DNA of 58,448 bases from Akkermansia muciniphila (GCA_945898055.1 CAMDGV010000024.1:1-58448), one strand, 5' to 3'. Shown: positions 7,575 to 16,369, counted from the stretch's first letter. A program made the numbers and translations. The notes: a model not told the origin generated them from the sequence alone.

Positions 7575-8724
7575 TCTTTGGCGCTGGAACGTTGGGAATG
7601 GAAACTGGGCGGTAACCGGCGTTCTGATATTCCGGCGCTTGGGGAACGAAAGCGTCGTTGAATTGCGGCGGTGGCGCATTGAGCACGTTCTCCGTCGCGG
7701 AAACGTCCCGGCGGACATCGTGAATGGTGCCGTTGATAAAGCAGCCGGAGACCTTCGCTCCGGCGTTCACCGCCAGCTGGTAGCGCGCGAAACCTTTCAG
7801 GCCAGAGTCCAACTTGTTATCCACGAAGATGCAGTTGGCGTAGCTGCTTTCGCCGCCCATGTCGTCCACGCCGTTGCGATTGCCGGTGAAGGTGCAATTC
7901 CGCAAGACCGCGCTGGATTTCCAGAAGGTTGTCACAACGCCGTTGTTGGCGAACGGTCGTTCGCCCGAGGTTTTCGCAACTGGGTCTTCGCCGGTGTTGG
8001 AGACGTTCCCGACGAACAGACAATTGATGATGCGGGCGGAGCTTCCCTCCAACAGATCAATCGCGGAGCCGGTGCCTTGCGCGCGATTTCTGAGGAACAC
8101 GCAATTCTCAATCAAGACCGAGTCCTGCTTGAATCCCTGATGTTGGACGGAGATGCCCGCGCCGCACGGGCTACTGAAGTTGTCCACGACTTCAATGTTT
8201 CGAATCGTTGGGTAGGACCGTCCGAAGACTTTGATTGCTCCGCCATCGGAGTAGAAGAAGTGGTTCTTAAGAATAGCCCGGTTCGGCTCCATTTCCCGGG
8301 TCCCATACTTCGTCACGAAGCTGTTCGCGCCGGTGATCCGAAAACCCTTCAGCACCGTATTGGAGGAAACTCCGTCGCCAAAATAGACGACATGATTGAC
8401 CACCGCTGGGAACCCGGGTTCGGAAGGAAGCGCTAGTTGCGAATTGGCGGCAGTCAGTGTGACCGGGCCGACCGCTTCGAGTCGGATGCCATCGTGCAAT
8501 TTGTTGAACCAGATCAGTGCCTGTCGCTTGCTGTTCGGTCGATATTCGCCGGCGTGAACTTTGACGACCTTAGTCGTTTTGTTGGTTGCCGCCTGTTGCA
8601 GGGCGTCCTGGATGTTGTCGCCCGGATAAACGTGATAGCCATCCTCTGACGCGGTGATGGCGGCGCCAAGTTGTAGGACAGACAGGCTAAAGAGAGCCAG
8701 GGCTTGGACTACGAAAGGCATCAT
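7567..8724 (-). CDS. Secreted right-handed parallel beta-helix protein
   Basis: A 385-residue protein with a signal peptide (residues 1-22, cleavage near GAAITAS) and a start like carbohydrate-active beta-helix proteins (YHVYPGDNIQDALQQAAT). From about 110 to 330 it shows rungs of short strands with repeated asparagine and small residues (VLKGFRITGANSF, IRNIEVVDNFSS, LIENCVFLRNRAQGTGSA, RIINCLFVGNVS, LRNCTFTGN, ANCIFVDN), typical of pectate-lyase-like folds (NosD/Beta_helix families). Catalytic residues cannot be assigned, so it may bind or cleave polysaccharide, or be purely structural. It is convergent with the CRTAC1 gene, with no bases between the stops. Confidence 0.75.
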   Translation of the reverse strand: MMPFVVQALALFSLSVLQLGAAITASEDGYHVYPGDNIQDALQQAATNKTTKVVKVHAGEYRPNSKRQALIWFNKLHDGIRLEAVGPVTLTAANSQLALPSEPGFPAVVNHVVYFGDGVSSNTVLKGFRITGANSFVTKYGTREMEPNRAILKNHFFYSDGGAIKVFGRSYPTIRNIEVVDNFSSPCGAGISVQHQGFKQDSVLIENCVFLRNRAQGTGSAIDLLEGSSARIINCLFVGNVSNTGEDPVAKTSGERPFANNGVVTTFWKSSAVLRNCTFTGNRNGVDDMGGESSYANCIFVDNKLDSGLKGFARYQLAVNAGAKVSGCFINGTIHDVRRDVSATENVLNAPPPQFNDAFVPQAPEYQNAGYRPVSIPNVPAPKKP

Positions 8725-9018
8725 TTAAAGTGGATCGTCAGCTCGCTCGGCGGAATCGCACAAGGCAATTTCGGAGTTCAACTGATAGATGGCATGAGAG
8801 CTAGGGCCGCTCGGAACAAAGTTCAAAGTAGGCCCCTCCCCATGAAAAGACATTCGAATTCTTCACCGTCTCTAAGCGTGGCATCGGACCCACCGTTGCC
8901 AGTTCTCACTGCAGTAACTGATAGGAAATTGCTTTTTTGACACGGAGGGGAAAAAGGACTCATTTTACACCACTGCACCCGCTCGACAGGGGAAAGTTTT
9001 ATTAAAAGACGATCGATC
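8725..9018. other. Gene-free stretch with dispersed repeat
   Basis: Intergenic DNA of 294 bp between two minus-strand genes. Apart from the repeat at 8919-8957, I see no coding or RNA structure. Confidence 0.5.
8919..8957 (+). repeat. Dispersed repeat, copy 2
   Basis: TGATAGGAAATTGC, a T-run, GACACGGAGGGGAAAAAGG; same family and orientation as the copy at 5475. Confidence 0.8.
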
Positions 9019-9456
9019 TCAGCATTCAAAATCAAGGGTACCGCCGATGAGCCATTGCGAAAATTCGCTTCGTAAATCATCAGGCATCGCCGGGGTTTCG
9101 GACACCAAATCCTTATATTTTAATCCAAAATATTTCTTAATTAAGGAGGGTTCTAATTCCTCGTAGAATCTTAGCCTGACGATTTGTCCCTGCTCTTCCA
9201 TTTCAATGCAAAGCTCCTCAAAAGAGCCAATCCACTGGATACAAAGAGAGGAATCACCCTCCTCGTCTTCGGAATCATCATCCTCGTTTTCGGCGGCTTC
9301 TGATTTTAGGTCAGCTACATAATTTTTGACTTCCTCTGAGGTTTTAAACCATGGAGTAAACCCATCGCCAGCTGATCCAAATCCGCCCGGAGTTATATCC
9401 TCAAGGTAGGCTGCATACATTCCATTAAGACTGGTTGGTTGCGCTTCGGAACTCAT
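9019..9456 (-). CDS. Hypothetical acidic protein
   Basis: A 145-residue protein that I do not recognise. It begins MSSEAQPTSLNGMYAAYLED, has a run of acidic residues in the middle (about 80-95, rich in E and D), and a more ordered C-terminal half with predicted strands and helices (IQWIGSFEELCIEM, IVRLRFYEELEPSLI). There is no signal peptide or membrane segment. It sits alone between two dispersed repeats. Base composition appears more AT-rich than the flanking beta-helix gene, consistent with independent acquisition. It could be an immunity-like or SMI1-like small protein, but no motif proves this. Confidence 0.55.
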   Translation of the reverse strand: MSSEAQPTSLNGMYAAYLEDITPGGFGSAGDGFTPWFKTSEEVKNYVADLKSEAAENEDDDSEDEEGDSSLCIQWIGSFEELCIEMEEQGQIVRLRFYEELEPSLIKKYFGLKYKDLVSETPAMPDDLRSEFSQWLIGGTLDFEC

Positions 9457-9515
9457 AAGAATTTGGTGGGCTGAGGGGAGGTTGGAAACTTCTTTTCTAC
9501 GAAAGTAAAATTACT

Positions 9516-9567
9516 ATTGATAGGAAATTATTGATAGGAATTTGCTTCTTTGACGCGGAGGGGAAAT
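9516..9567 (+). repeat. Dispersed repeat, copy 3, with internal duplication
   Basis: The TTGATAGGAA word occurs twice in a row (from about 9517 and 9531), followed by TTTGC, CTTTGACGCGGAGGGGAAA. Same family and orientation as the copies at 5475 and 8919; the doubled head is unique to this copy. Confidence 0.75.
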
Positions 9568-9681
9568 GCGTTGCCTTCCGAACTTCGAAGTTTGGTCTTA
9601 AGGGGGAGCACCCGCTGGCGCTTAGGGAGAGGATGACGGAGAGAAGACCTCCGTCCCTATCCATGCTCCGCTAGGCCCTTT

Positions 9682-10074
9682 TTACTCCACCGCCAGATCC
9701 AAAAGGGGCAGGGAGATGAAATGGCTGTCACGGGTCGCAAGTTCGCCTCGGCATTGATGGGCGATGGCCGCGATCCAAATGTCATTGGTGGGAATCGGCG
9801 TGCCTTGGGTCTGCAGATGTAACAAAAACTCGCTGTAAATCTCGGCTGTTCTCAATGTCACCGGCATCACCTCGACTTGAGGCTCCTTCAAAAACGCCCG
9901 CAAATTCCCTAGGTTTTGCTCAAACACGGTTCCTTTCCTGAATCCGTGAAGCAATTCGCCCAGAACGACAACAGGCAGGATAACTCGATTGGCAAGAGCA
10001 ATATTCGAATGCCAGCGCCCACTTCTTCGCCAATCACTATAGGCATTTGTGTCCAGCACAAGGTTCAGCTCCAT
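9682..10074 (-). CDS. PIN-domain toxin (VapC family)
   Basis: A 130-residue PIN-domain protein. Acidic active-site residues appear in NLVLDTNAYSDW (residues 4-15), LGELLHGF (about 38-45), PTNDIWIAAIA (about 95-105) and TRDSHF (about 114-119), the VapC arrangement of a Mg-dependent RNase. It overlaps the upstream antitoxin gene by 10 bp, so the two are translated together. Sequence and antitoxin type differ from the pair at 13-611, so this is an independent module rather than a duplicate. Confidence 0.9.
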   Translation of the reverse strand: MELNLVLDTNAYSDWRRSGRWHSNIALANRVILPVVVLGELLHGFRKGTVFEQNLGNLRAFLKEPQVEVMPVTLRTAEIYSEFLLHLQTQGTPIPTNDIWIAAIAHQCRGELATRDSHFISLPLLDLAVE

Positions 10075-10313
10075 AGCTCTCTATCCAATTTTTTCAGGTC
10101 CTTATCCAAAAATTCATCCCAACCCGGCCCAAAGTCTGAGTCTCCGGCATATGCGTCGAGGTTGGTTTTTTTGACCGGTTGAGCATCCGCGCCAAGTCCT
10201 CGGCGCAGGGCATCGAGCAGCACTTGATTCATGGATATCTTGAGGCGGGTAGCCTCTTGGCGGGCCATTTCCACCCATGCCTCATCGACCCGCCGAATCG
10301 TCACTTGTGACAT
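10065..10313 (-). CDS. Ribbon-helix-helix antitoxin partner of the PIN toxin
   Basis: An 82-residue protein starting MSQVTIRRVDEAWV, an Arc/MetJ-type beta strand and first helix, followed by helix 2 (SMNQVLLDALRRGLG) and an acidic tail (GDSDFGPGWDEFLDKD) expected to mask the toxin. I chose the ATG at 10313; an upstream start at 10382 would add 23 cysteine-rich residues without resemblance to antitoxins. Coding overlap of 10 bp with the toxin supports an operon. The complex probably represses its own promoter, as in related systems. Confidence 0.85.
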   Translation of the reverse strand: MSQVTIRRVDEAWVEMARQEATRLKISMNQVLLDALRRGLGADAQPVKKTNLDAYAGDSDFGPGWDEFLDKDLKKLDRELWS

Positions 10314-10602
10314 GTAGGCAGTTCTACACTCAAAACGCATGCAGTCAAGGCACCCAGCTCGGCAAAATACGACTCCGTCCACTGGTCCATGGCCTGCGGT
10401 GCCCGGTGCCGTGAGCGATTAGGGTTTCCAAAATACCGGCACGCGTTTCTATCACTTGAAAGAGTAAGAGGGTCTAGGTCTGAACTTTCTATTGCGGCGT
10501 TACATTGCAGACGTTCGGTTGAGAGACAGGGCCCCTTTCATTGATGGATGGCGATTGGCTTTGGACTTCAGTGAGGGTTGCCTGCTGGCGTGTTTCCCTG
10601 AT

Positions 10603-11427
10603 TCAATCGAGTAAACCTCGTTGCCGGTTAGTTTCATAGAGAAACACCGCGGTAGCGCTGGCGACGTTCAGTGAATTCATGTGGGAAGGCATCGGGATTT
10701 CAATTGTTTCGTCGCAGACATCGAGAACTGCGGTGGTTAAGCCTGGGCCTTCTGCTCCAAAAATAAGGCAGCAATCTCCCCGTAAATTGGCCCGAGAAAG
10801 CTGGGTTGAACCCGGTCGCGGATGAGCGGCCAAGCACCGGACACCGTGGGCACGTAAGTTAGAGAGAGTTTCTACCAAATGAGCCACCTGAACCACGGGT
10901 TGTTCGAAAAGGGTGCCCATCGATCCTGAAACCGCACGCCGTTGATACGGGCTACAACTGGTCTCGCTCACCACGAGAAAATGAACACCAAAGGCGGCGC
11001 AGTTGCGGACAAGAGTTCCCAGATTTTCCGCGCTGGCAATACCCTCGACTGCGACGATCAGCTTCGGGCGCGGTGAAGCTTCGAGGAGGCGTTCAAAGCT
11101 TGGCGGCGTTGGAATTTTGGCGACAGCGAGGACTCCTTGATGCAGTTGATAACCGGTGATGTCTTCGAGCAAGGTCTTCTCACCGATATACACTTGTATG
11201 TTCTCGGACCGCGCACGCAGCTTAGGTTCGAGCTGTTCAAACCATTCCGGGGTTAGCAGGACCGACAGCACCGAATAATGACTGGCGAGCAATCGGTGCA
11301 CAACCTTGACGTTGGCGGCGACGAGGACCCCAGCTCGCTCGTGTTCCTCGGGGCGCCTGAGGGTCCGATAAATCGTCAATTCGGGTGCGTCGAGACTTTG
11401 GATATTTTCGATGTGCAGTGTCGCCAC
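10603..11427 (-). CDS. SpoU/TrmH-family RNA 2'-O-methyltransferase
   Basis: A 274-residue SPOUT enzyme that uses S-adenosylmethionine to methylate ribose 2'-OH in tRNA or rRNA. The three SpoU motifs are present: NLGTLVRNCAAFG (motif 1, catalytic Arg), LIFGAEGPGL (motif 2) and IPMPSHMNSLNVASATAV (motif 3, knot and cofactor loop). Residues 15-100 form an N-terminal substrate-binding domain of the L30e-like type found in RlmB-like and TrmH-group proteins. The start is a GTG at 11427. RNA target is not predictable. The gene stands alone and marks the left boundary of the conserved part of the window. Confidence 0.88.
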   Translation of the reverse strand: MATLHIENIQSLDAPELTIYRTLRRPEEHERAGVLVAANVKVVHRLLASHYSVLSVLLTPEWFEQLEPKLRARSENIQVYIGEKTLLEDITGYQLHQGVLAVAKIPTPPSFERLLEASPRPKLIVAVEGIASAENLGTLVRNCAAFGVHFLVVSETSCSPYQRRAVSGSMGTLFEQPVVQVAHLVETLSNLRAHGVRCLAAHPRPGSTQLSRANLRGDCCLIFGAEGPGLTTAVLDVCDETIEIPMPSHMNSLNVASATAVFLYETNRQRGLLD

Positions 11428-11610
11428 TTGCGGAATAATGCCGTTGGCGAACAGAATGGGAAGCTTGGCACGCAGGGATAAATTAGATGGATGAAAAGCA
11501 GTTGGCCCAAACGAGTGAAGTTGTAGCGATCATTTTAACCTCTCCGAGTTGTCTGAATCACCCCACGCAATGAGAATAGTAGAGAAGTAGAAGGAGAATG
11601 ATGCGGGTGT

Positions 11611-11639
11611 TTGACACTTTGCCGACTCACTTCTAGCCT
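11611..11639 (+). promoter_or_regulatory. Candidate sigma-70 promoter for erpA, with near-leaderless spacing
   Basis: TTGACA (11611-11616), 17-bp spacer, TAGCCT (11634-11639). A transcript starting 6-8 bp downstream would begin at or one or two bases before the ATG at 11648. No Shine-Dalgarno precedes that ATG, which fits a leaderless message. Confidence 0.4.
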
Positions 11640-11647
11640 GACCCCCT

Positions 11648-11998
11648 ATGGAAGCTGTCGTTGCCCAAGATCCTATTGTCATCCTAACCGAGAGTGCTGC
11701 CCGTCAGATTGCCTCGATGCTGATTTCTGATTCCGAAAATGCTGGGAAATGTCTAAGAGTCTTTGTCGAAGCGGGCGGATGTTCTGGGATGCAATACGGG
11801 ATGGTTTTCGACGAGAAACGTGACGACGATCTCGCCGTGGAGGTTCAAGGGGTCGGCGTCGTGGTTGATCCGTTTTCATCCAATTATATTCGTGGCTCGG
11901 TCATCGACTTCAGCGAGGAACTGACGGGTGGTGGTTTTAAGATTAATAATCCGGTAGCTCATAGCAGCTGTGGCTGTGGTAAGTCCTTTACCGCCTGA
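11648..11998 (+). CDS. erpA: Iron-sulfur cluster carrier, HesB/IscA/ErpA family
   Basis: A 116-residue A-type carrier that receives Fe-S clusters from the scaffold and passes them to apo-enzymes. The three cysteines are in place: one in EAGGCSGMQYG (about residue 48) and two in the C-terminal SSCGCGKSF. Between them lie VVVDPFSSNYIRGSVIDF and the family signature GGGFKINNP. ErpA is the closest subtype by look (GGCSGMQYG), but IscA or a generic carrier cannot be excluded. No isc or suf gene adjoins it. Translation may be leaderless (see the promoter at 11611). Confidence 0.88.
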   Translation: MEAVVAQDPIVILTESAARQIASMLISDSENAGKCLRVFVEAGGCSGMQYGMVFDEKRDDDLAVEVQGVGVVVDPFSSNYIRGSVIDFSEELTGGGFKINNPVAHSSCGCGKSFTA

Positions 11999-12206
11999 TT
12001 TTTGGGTCTGGCCGAGGTAACCTTGTTGGCCTCTGAAGCTTTCTTTTTCACCGATGCTGTGGTTTACCTACGGCGTTTTTATGATTGGCGATCGAAAGTG
12101 TCATAAGGGAGGAGTCGTGTTGTGCAGGTAATTTGTAACAACTGAGGATTGCCCGATCGGATTAAGACAGGGTAGGTTTTGCCCACACCTACAGGTCCTT
12201 TTTCGT

Positions 12207-13358
12207 ATGGCAAAAAAACAGATTCGAATTGGTCTCATCGGCTACGGCTTTATGGGACGCGCCCACTCCAACGCCTTCGCCCAAGTTGGGCATTTTTTCC
12301 CCTCGGAACACGAACTGGTGCTCCAGGCGGTTTGCGCGCGTGACGCGGTCAAGGCGCAGGAGTTCGCCAATAAATGGGGGTATAAATCAGTCGAGACAGA
12401 CTGGAAAAAGTTGTTAGCTAGGGAGGATATCGACCTAGTGGATATAGCGGTGCCCAACAATCTTCACGCGGAGATCGCCATTGCTGCTGCCAAAGCTGGA
12501 AAGATGATTTTGTGCGAGAAGCCTTTGGGACTGAACGCGGCTGAATCGGAGAAAATGGTAAAGGCAATCCAGAAGGCGGGTGTGCCGAACATGGTGTGGT
12601 ATAATTACCGCCGTTGTCCTGCGGTGGTTCTAGCTAAACAATTCATCGATGCGGGCAAATTGGGTAAGGTTTTTCATTACCGAGCTAATTTTCTCCAAGA
12701 TTGGACGATCAACCCTGATTTACCCCAAGGCGGTGAGGCCCTGTGGCGCCTCGATATTAAGGCGGCTGGCTCCGGTGTCACCGGTGATTTGTTGGCTCAC
12801 TGCATTGATACCGCCTTGTGGCTCAATGGAGGGATTAAAGATGTCAGCGCGATGACTGAGACCTTCATTAAGGAGAGGAAACACACTTTAACTGGGAAGG
12901 TAGAGAAGGTAGGGATTGACGATGCGTGTGCCTTCCTCTGCCATTTTAATAATGGATCGCTGGGATTATTTGAGTCGACTCGGTATGCCCGTGGTCACAA
13001 GGCGTTGTATACTTTTGAAGTGAATGGGGAGAATATGAGCCTGAAGTGGGATCTCCACGATCTCCACCGGCTACAAGTGTTTGACTATAAGGATGTCGGT
13101 GCTGAACGCGGTTGGAAAAGTATCCATGTTTCTGATGGGGATCATCCGTACACCGGTAATTGGTGGGTACCCGGTTTACAATTGGGATACGAGCACAGCT
13201 TTATTCATCAGGTGGTCGAATTCATTTCTGGCTTAGAGAGTGGTAAAGGGGCGAAACCAGACTTCAAAGATGGATTAGCTACCGACTATGTGGTGGATGC
13301 TGTTTTGGCGTCGGCAAAAACCAAGAAGTGGACTAAGGTAAAGCAATTGAAGGCCTAA
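12207..13358 (+). CDS. Gfo/Idh/MocA-family NAD(P)-dependent oxidoreductase
   Basis: A 383-residue protein with an N-terminal Rossmann fold ([16 protein letters not shown], residues 9-24), the family cofactor-site motif CEKPLGLN (about residues 107-114), and a C-terminal alpha/beta domain (about 130-375) that binds the sugar or polyol. A conserved His-containing stretch ([13 protein letters not shown], about 190-202) supplies the probable catalytic histidine. Such enzymes oxidise or reduce sugars and inositols; the substrate is unknown. The gene is followed by a strong hairpin terminator at 13395 and is probably monocistronic. Confidence 0.85.
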   Translation: MAKKQIRIGLIGYGFMGRAHSNAFAQVGHFFPSEHELVLQAVCARDAVKAQEFANKWGYKSVETDWKKLLAREDIDLVDIAVPNNLHAEIAIAAAKAGKMILCEKPLGLNAAESEKMVKAIQKAGVPNMVWYNYRRCPAVVLAKQFIDAGKLGKVFHYRANFLQDWTINPDLPQGGEALWRLDIKAAGSGVTGDLLAHCIDTALWLNGGIKDVSAMTETFIKERKHTLTGKVEKVGIDDACAFLCHFNNGSLGLFESTRYARGHKALYTFEVNGENMSLKWDLHDLHRLQVFDYKDVGAERGWKSIHVSDGDHPYTGNWWVPGLQLGYEHSFIHQVVEFISGLESGKGAKPDFKDGLATDYVVDAVLASAKTKKWTKVKQLKA

Positions 13359-13394
13359 AAGAACAGGGTTGAGCCGAAAAAAGTTTTTTTTATC

Positions 13395-13423
13395 CCTCCC
13401 TGATCGAGAGGTCAGGGAGGTTT
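13395..13423 (+). terminator. Intrinsic terminator after Gfo/Idh/MocA gene
   Basis: Stem CCTCCCTGA (13395-13403) pairs with TCAGGGAGG (13412-13420), 8-nt loop, then TTTCCTTT. It lies between the oxidoreductase stop and the gatB start. Confidence 0.65.
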
Positions 13424-13488
13424 CCTTTGCGACATTAGGAACTTCCGTTTGGCCTTCAGGCGAGACCCGTGTCATACCTTCTGCCGAT

Positions 13489-14928
13489 ATGGAATACGAA
13501 GCGGTCATCGGGTTGGAGACCCACGTTCAGCTCAAGACACATTCAAAGATGTGGTGCGGTTGCGCCAACATTTTTGGGTCAGATCCAAACACCAATGTGT
13601 GCCCTGTTTGTTTGGGCATGCCCGGAGTGTTGCCTGTAGCGAATGCTGAGGCCTTAAAACTAACTGTTCTCACGGGATATTTGCTTAATTGCGAGATTCC
13701 ACCCTTTGCTAAATTTGATCGTAAAAATTATTTTTACCCTGACTCGGCCAAGAACTATCAGGTGACCCAATATGACCGCCCTTCGACCGCCAAGGGATGG
13801 GTTGAGTTCGAGTTCGACGGTCCGGGTTCGGTAGATGGGATGTCGAGGGTGCGGATTACTCGAGCGCATCTGGAGGAAGATGTGGGCAAGAGTACGCACT
13901 TTGATCGTCATAGCGGTGTTGATTTTAATCGTGCTGGGGTACCTTTGTTGGAGATTGTGTCCGAACCCGATCTCAATGGACCGGAGATGACCTATGCGTA
14001 TCTCAAGGCATTAACCGATATTTTGCGGCGAGGCGGGATTAGCGATTGTGACTTGGAAAAGGGAATGTTGCGTTGTGATGTGAATGTGTCGGTCCGGCCG
14101 AAGGGGGCGACGCAGTTAGGATCCAAGATTGAGATTAAAAATATGAACACCTTCTCTGGCGTACGTCGCGCGCTTGAGTATGAGATTCCTCGGCAGATTG
14201 AGGCTGTGCGCCGAGGGGAATCGCTTCGACAAGAGACCCGTCGATGGGACGAGGTTGCGGGAATTACCGAGACGATGCGTTCAAAGGAAGATGCTCATGA
14301 CTATCGGTATTTGCCCGAGCCTGATCTTATGCCGTTTGTTCCTACGGAACCGTGGTTAGAGGAGGTTCGAGGGCGTTTGGTGGAATTACCACTGGCTCGG
14401 AAGCGTCGATTCATGGGAGAATACCTCCTTCCGTCCGGGGATGCGGAGGTTTTCCGCGACCATTTAGAATTGGGAGCTTTTTTTGAACGTGCGGCCGCCG
14501 GATACAAGAACCCCAAGGCAATCGCTAACTTGGTGATCAACAATTTGCAGGCTCACTTGGTCGAATCAGGCTTTAGCGTAACGGAGTTAAAGATGACCCC
14601 AGCAGCCGTGAGAGAACTCGTTGAGTTAGTGGAGAGTGGTAAAATTAGTTCCAAGATTGCTCAAGAAGTTTTTAGGGAAATGGCCACTAGTGGCGAGCCT
14701 CCGGCGGCGATTATCGATCGTAAAGGATGGCTACAGGTGAGTGATATTTCAGCGATCGAAGCCTTGTGCCAGGCGGCGATTGAGGCAAACTCCTCGTCGT
14801 CCGCGGACTTTCGAGCAGGAAAAGTGGCAGCACTAAATTTTCTCAAAGGACAAGTAATGAAAGTTTCAAAGGGGAAAGCGAACCCGAGTTTGGTGGGGGA
14901 GATCCTTGAGCGAAAGCTACGCGAATGA
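13489..14928 (+). CDS. gatB: Aspartyl/glutamyl-tRNA amidotransferase subunit B
   Basis: A 479-residue GatB, the kinase/transamidase subunit that converts misacylated Glu-tRNA(Gln) or Asp-tRNA(Asn) together with GatA and GatC. It begins MEYEAVIGLETHVQL, with the cysteine-rich metal/ammonia-channel region MWCGCAN and CPVCLGMPGVLPVAN, the catalytic cradle (FDRKNYFYPDSAKNYQV, LEEDVGKSTH, VSEPDL) and a C-terminal YqeY-like tRNA-binding tail from about 330. I chose the ATG at 13489; starting at 13369 would read through the terminator hairpin upstream. gatA and gatC are not in the window, so the subunits are encoded separately here. Confidence 0.97.
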   Translation: MEYEAVIGLETHVQLKTHSKMWCGCANIFGSDPNTNVCPVCLGMPGVLPVANAEALKLTVLTGYLLNCEIPPFAKFDRKNYFYPDSAKNYQVTQYDRPSTAKGWVEFEFDGPGSVDGMSRVRITRAHLEEDVGKSTHFDRHSGVDFNRAGVPLLEIVSEPDLNGPEMTYAYLKALTDILRRGGISDCDLEKGMLRCDVNVSVRPKGATQLGSKIEIKNMNTFSGVRRALEYEIPRQIEAVRRGESLRQETRRWDEVAGITETMRSKEDAHDYRYLPEPDLMPFVPTEPWLEEVRGRLVELPLARKRRFMGEYLLPSGDAEVFRDHLELGAFFERAAAGYKNPKAIANLVINNLQAHLVESGFSVTELKMTPAAVRELVELVESGKISSKIAQEVFREMATSGEPPAAIIDRKGWLQVSDISAIEALCQAAIEANSSSSADFRAGKVAALNFLKGQVMKVSKGKANPSLVGEILERKLRE

Positions 14929-14973
14929 TCCTTTTGGTGAAAATTTCTTTACTGATTTTAGAGAAGGCCCCTT

Positions 14974-15723
14974 TTGCATAATAAGATAGTTTCAGATCTG
15001 ATTTGGTTAGGGAGGGAGATGGGTCTTGAATCCCGTGATTTAGTCCTGTCAAGCGAGGGAAGCGTCTCGGCGAAGCTCGATGAATATCGGGTTTTAGTAA
15101 AAGCGAGTTCGGCCAAATTATCGACACTGGACTCGTCTCAAATTGTTGAGGTTCGGAGTGCTAATATTCAGATGTTACTAGAGCAGTCTTTTTTGGATTC
15201 GGCGGAGTTTACTGAAGGCCTTATGGAGTGCCGAATCGATCCTGATTCGGCACAGCCGAGCACTGAGATTCTTTTTCATAACTGGCTCCTGTCATTGGAG
15301 GGCGTTCAGTTTGTGGCTCATGCCCATCCGGTTGCGGTGAACCAGATACTCTGTTCGCCCTTAGCGGAGGCTTTTGCGTTACAAAGATTGACTCCCGATG
15401 AGATTGCAGCGACCGGATCGGTTTCCGTTTTTGTGCCCTATGCGGATCCGGGAGTTCCCTTAGCTCGCGAAATCAAGGCTCGTGTTTTATTGTATTTACG
15501 CCGTAGCTTTGGGCGGAGTCCCAAGGTGGTACTCTTGCAAAACCATGGGATCATCACTCTGGGTGCGACGGCGGAAAAGGCGTTGCAGACCCTGTTATTT
15601 GCGGATAAAGCGGCCCGTATTTTCCTAGGGGCGGCTCTTTTAGGAGGTCCTATTTTTATGCAACCGCATCAGGTTCAGCGATTGGAACCCTTTTCGGCAG
15701 AACCTCGGAGAGGTTTCCTGTAG
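14974..15723 (+). CDS. Class II aldolase/adducin-family protein
   Basis: A 249-residue protein of the AraD/FucA aldolase fold. Zinc ligands are in AHAHPVAVN (about residue 109) and LQNHGIITLG (about residue 189), the acidic residue is in STEILFHNW, and the glycine loop near SSEGSVSAK (residues 26-34) fits the phosphate-binding region. Members cleave sugar phosphates or act as decarboxylases or dehydratases; the substrate is not evident. The start is TTG at 14974, supported by an AGAAGG Shine-Dalgarno about 7 nt upstream. It follows gatB by 45 bp and precedes the next gene by 4 bp, suggesting one transcript. Confidence 0.8.
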   Translation: MHNKIVSDLIWLGREMGLESRDLVLSSEGSVSAKLDEYRVLVKASSAKLSTLDSSQIVEVRSANIQMLLEQSFLDSAEFTEGLMECRIDPDSAQPSTEILFHNWLLSLEGVQFVAHAHPVAVNQILCSPLAEAFALQRLTPDEIAATGSVSVFVPYADPGVPLAREIKARVLLYLRRSFGRSPKVVLLQNHGIITLGATAEKALQTLLFADKAARIFLGAALLGGPIFMQPHQVQRLEPFSAEPRRGFL

Positions 15724-15727
15724 TAGG

Positions 15728-16369
15728 GTGACTAGTAACTTTTTCAAGTTGAAAGAGCGTTTTTTTAAAGCTAAAGATATTTTTATGGTCGTTGCAAAGT
15801 TCGGGTCAATTCGAGAAGCATTTTGTGCTCGCTACCGTTGTGCGCCTCAGGACTTTGATAAGAAGCTCTTCTTTAAATCGCTCAGGTTACCTGCGCGGAT
15901 TATTTCGTGGCTCACCGGTTGGTACCGCCCCCAATCCTTTAATATCGATATCAGCTTGATCCAAGTCATTGGTGATTCACGAAGCGAATTCGAAGTGAAC
16001 AATCGATTGGCTGAATTTCAGGATTGGAACCGTTTGGACCGTAGTTTCCGCCGCAACTGGTTAAAAATCCGTGTTTCCAGCGCAAGAGTGAAAAAGGTAT
16101 TACAGTCGTTTTACCCTGAATTGATACCAGTGGTGCGAAAAACTGAGGTCATCTATGTCCCGAAATCTGAAAAAGATGGACCTAGAAGTTCAGGAGCAGT
16201 TCAGCGACGTAATCAGAAACCCGTGGTTGATGAGACTCCGACTGAGACTCCGACTGAGACTCTGGAACAAAAAGTTCTGCGGTTAACTGAGGAAAACACG
16301 GTGCTTTTGGCCATATTAAAGCGAGACGGCGAAGCGTTGGAGAAGTTTCGTGAAGGACGTCGCAATTGA
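15728..16369 (+). CDS. Hypothetical protein with C-terminal coiled coil
   Basis: A 213-residue basic protein that I do not recognise. It starts at GTG 15728, 4 bp after the aldolase gene. Residues 1-130 are rich in aromatic and basic residues (FKLKERFFKAKDIF, RYRCAPQDFDKKLFF) with helical character and no clear signal peptide. A proline/threonine linker encoded by a 12-bp tandem repeat (TPTETPTET, about residues 169-178) leads into a leucine-heptad coiled coil (LEQKVLRLTEENTVLLAIL). The layout suggests a scaffold or DNA-associated protein, but nothing proves a function. Confidence 0.65.
   Translation: MTSNFFKLKERFFKAKDIFMVVAKFGSIREAFCARYRCAPQDFDKKLFFKSLRLPARIISWLTGWYRPQSFNIDISLIQVIGDSRSEFEVNNRLAEFQDWNRLDRSFRRNWLKIRVSSARVKKVLQSFYPELIPVVRKTEVIYVPKSEKDGPRSSGAVQRRNQKPVVDETPTETPTETLEQKVLRLTEENTVLLAILKRDGEALEKFREGRRN
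16231..16262 (+). repeat. 12-bp in-frame tandem repeat
   Basis: Unit TGAGACTCCGAC, about 2.7 copies, encoding the repeat E-T-P-T within the linker of the hypothetical protein. Length polymorphism is likely at such a site. Confidence 0.85.

Noticed and set aside
7639-8436. Long open frame on the plus strand opposite the beta-helix gene
   Set aside because: It mirrors the minus-strand gene, which has a signal peptide and regular beta-helix rungs; the plus-strand product has no family pattern.
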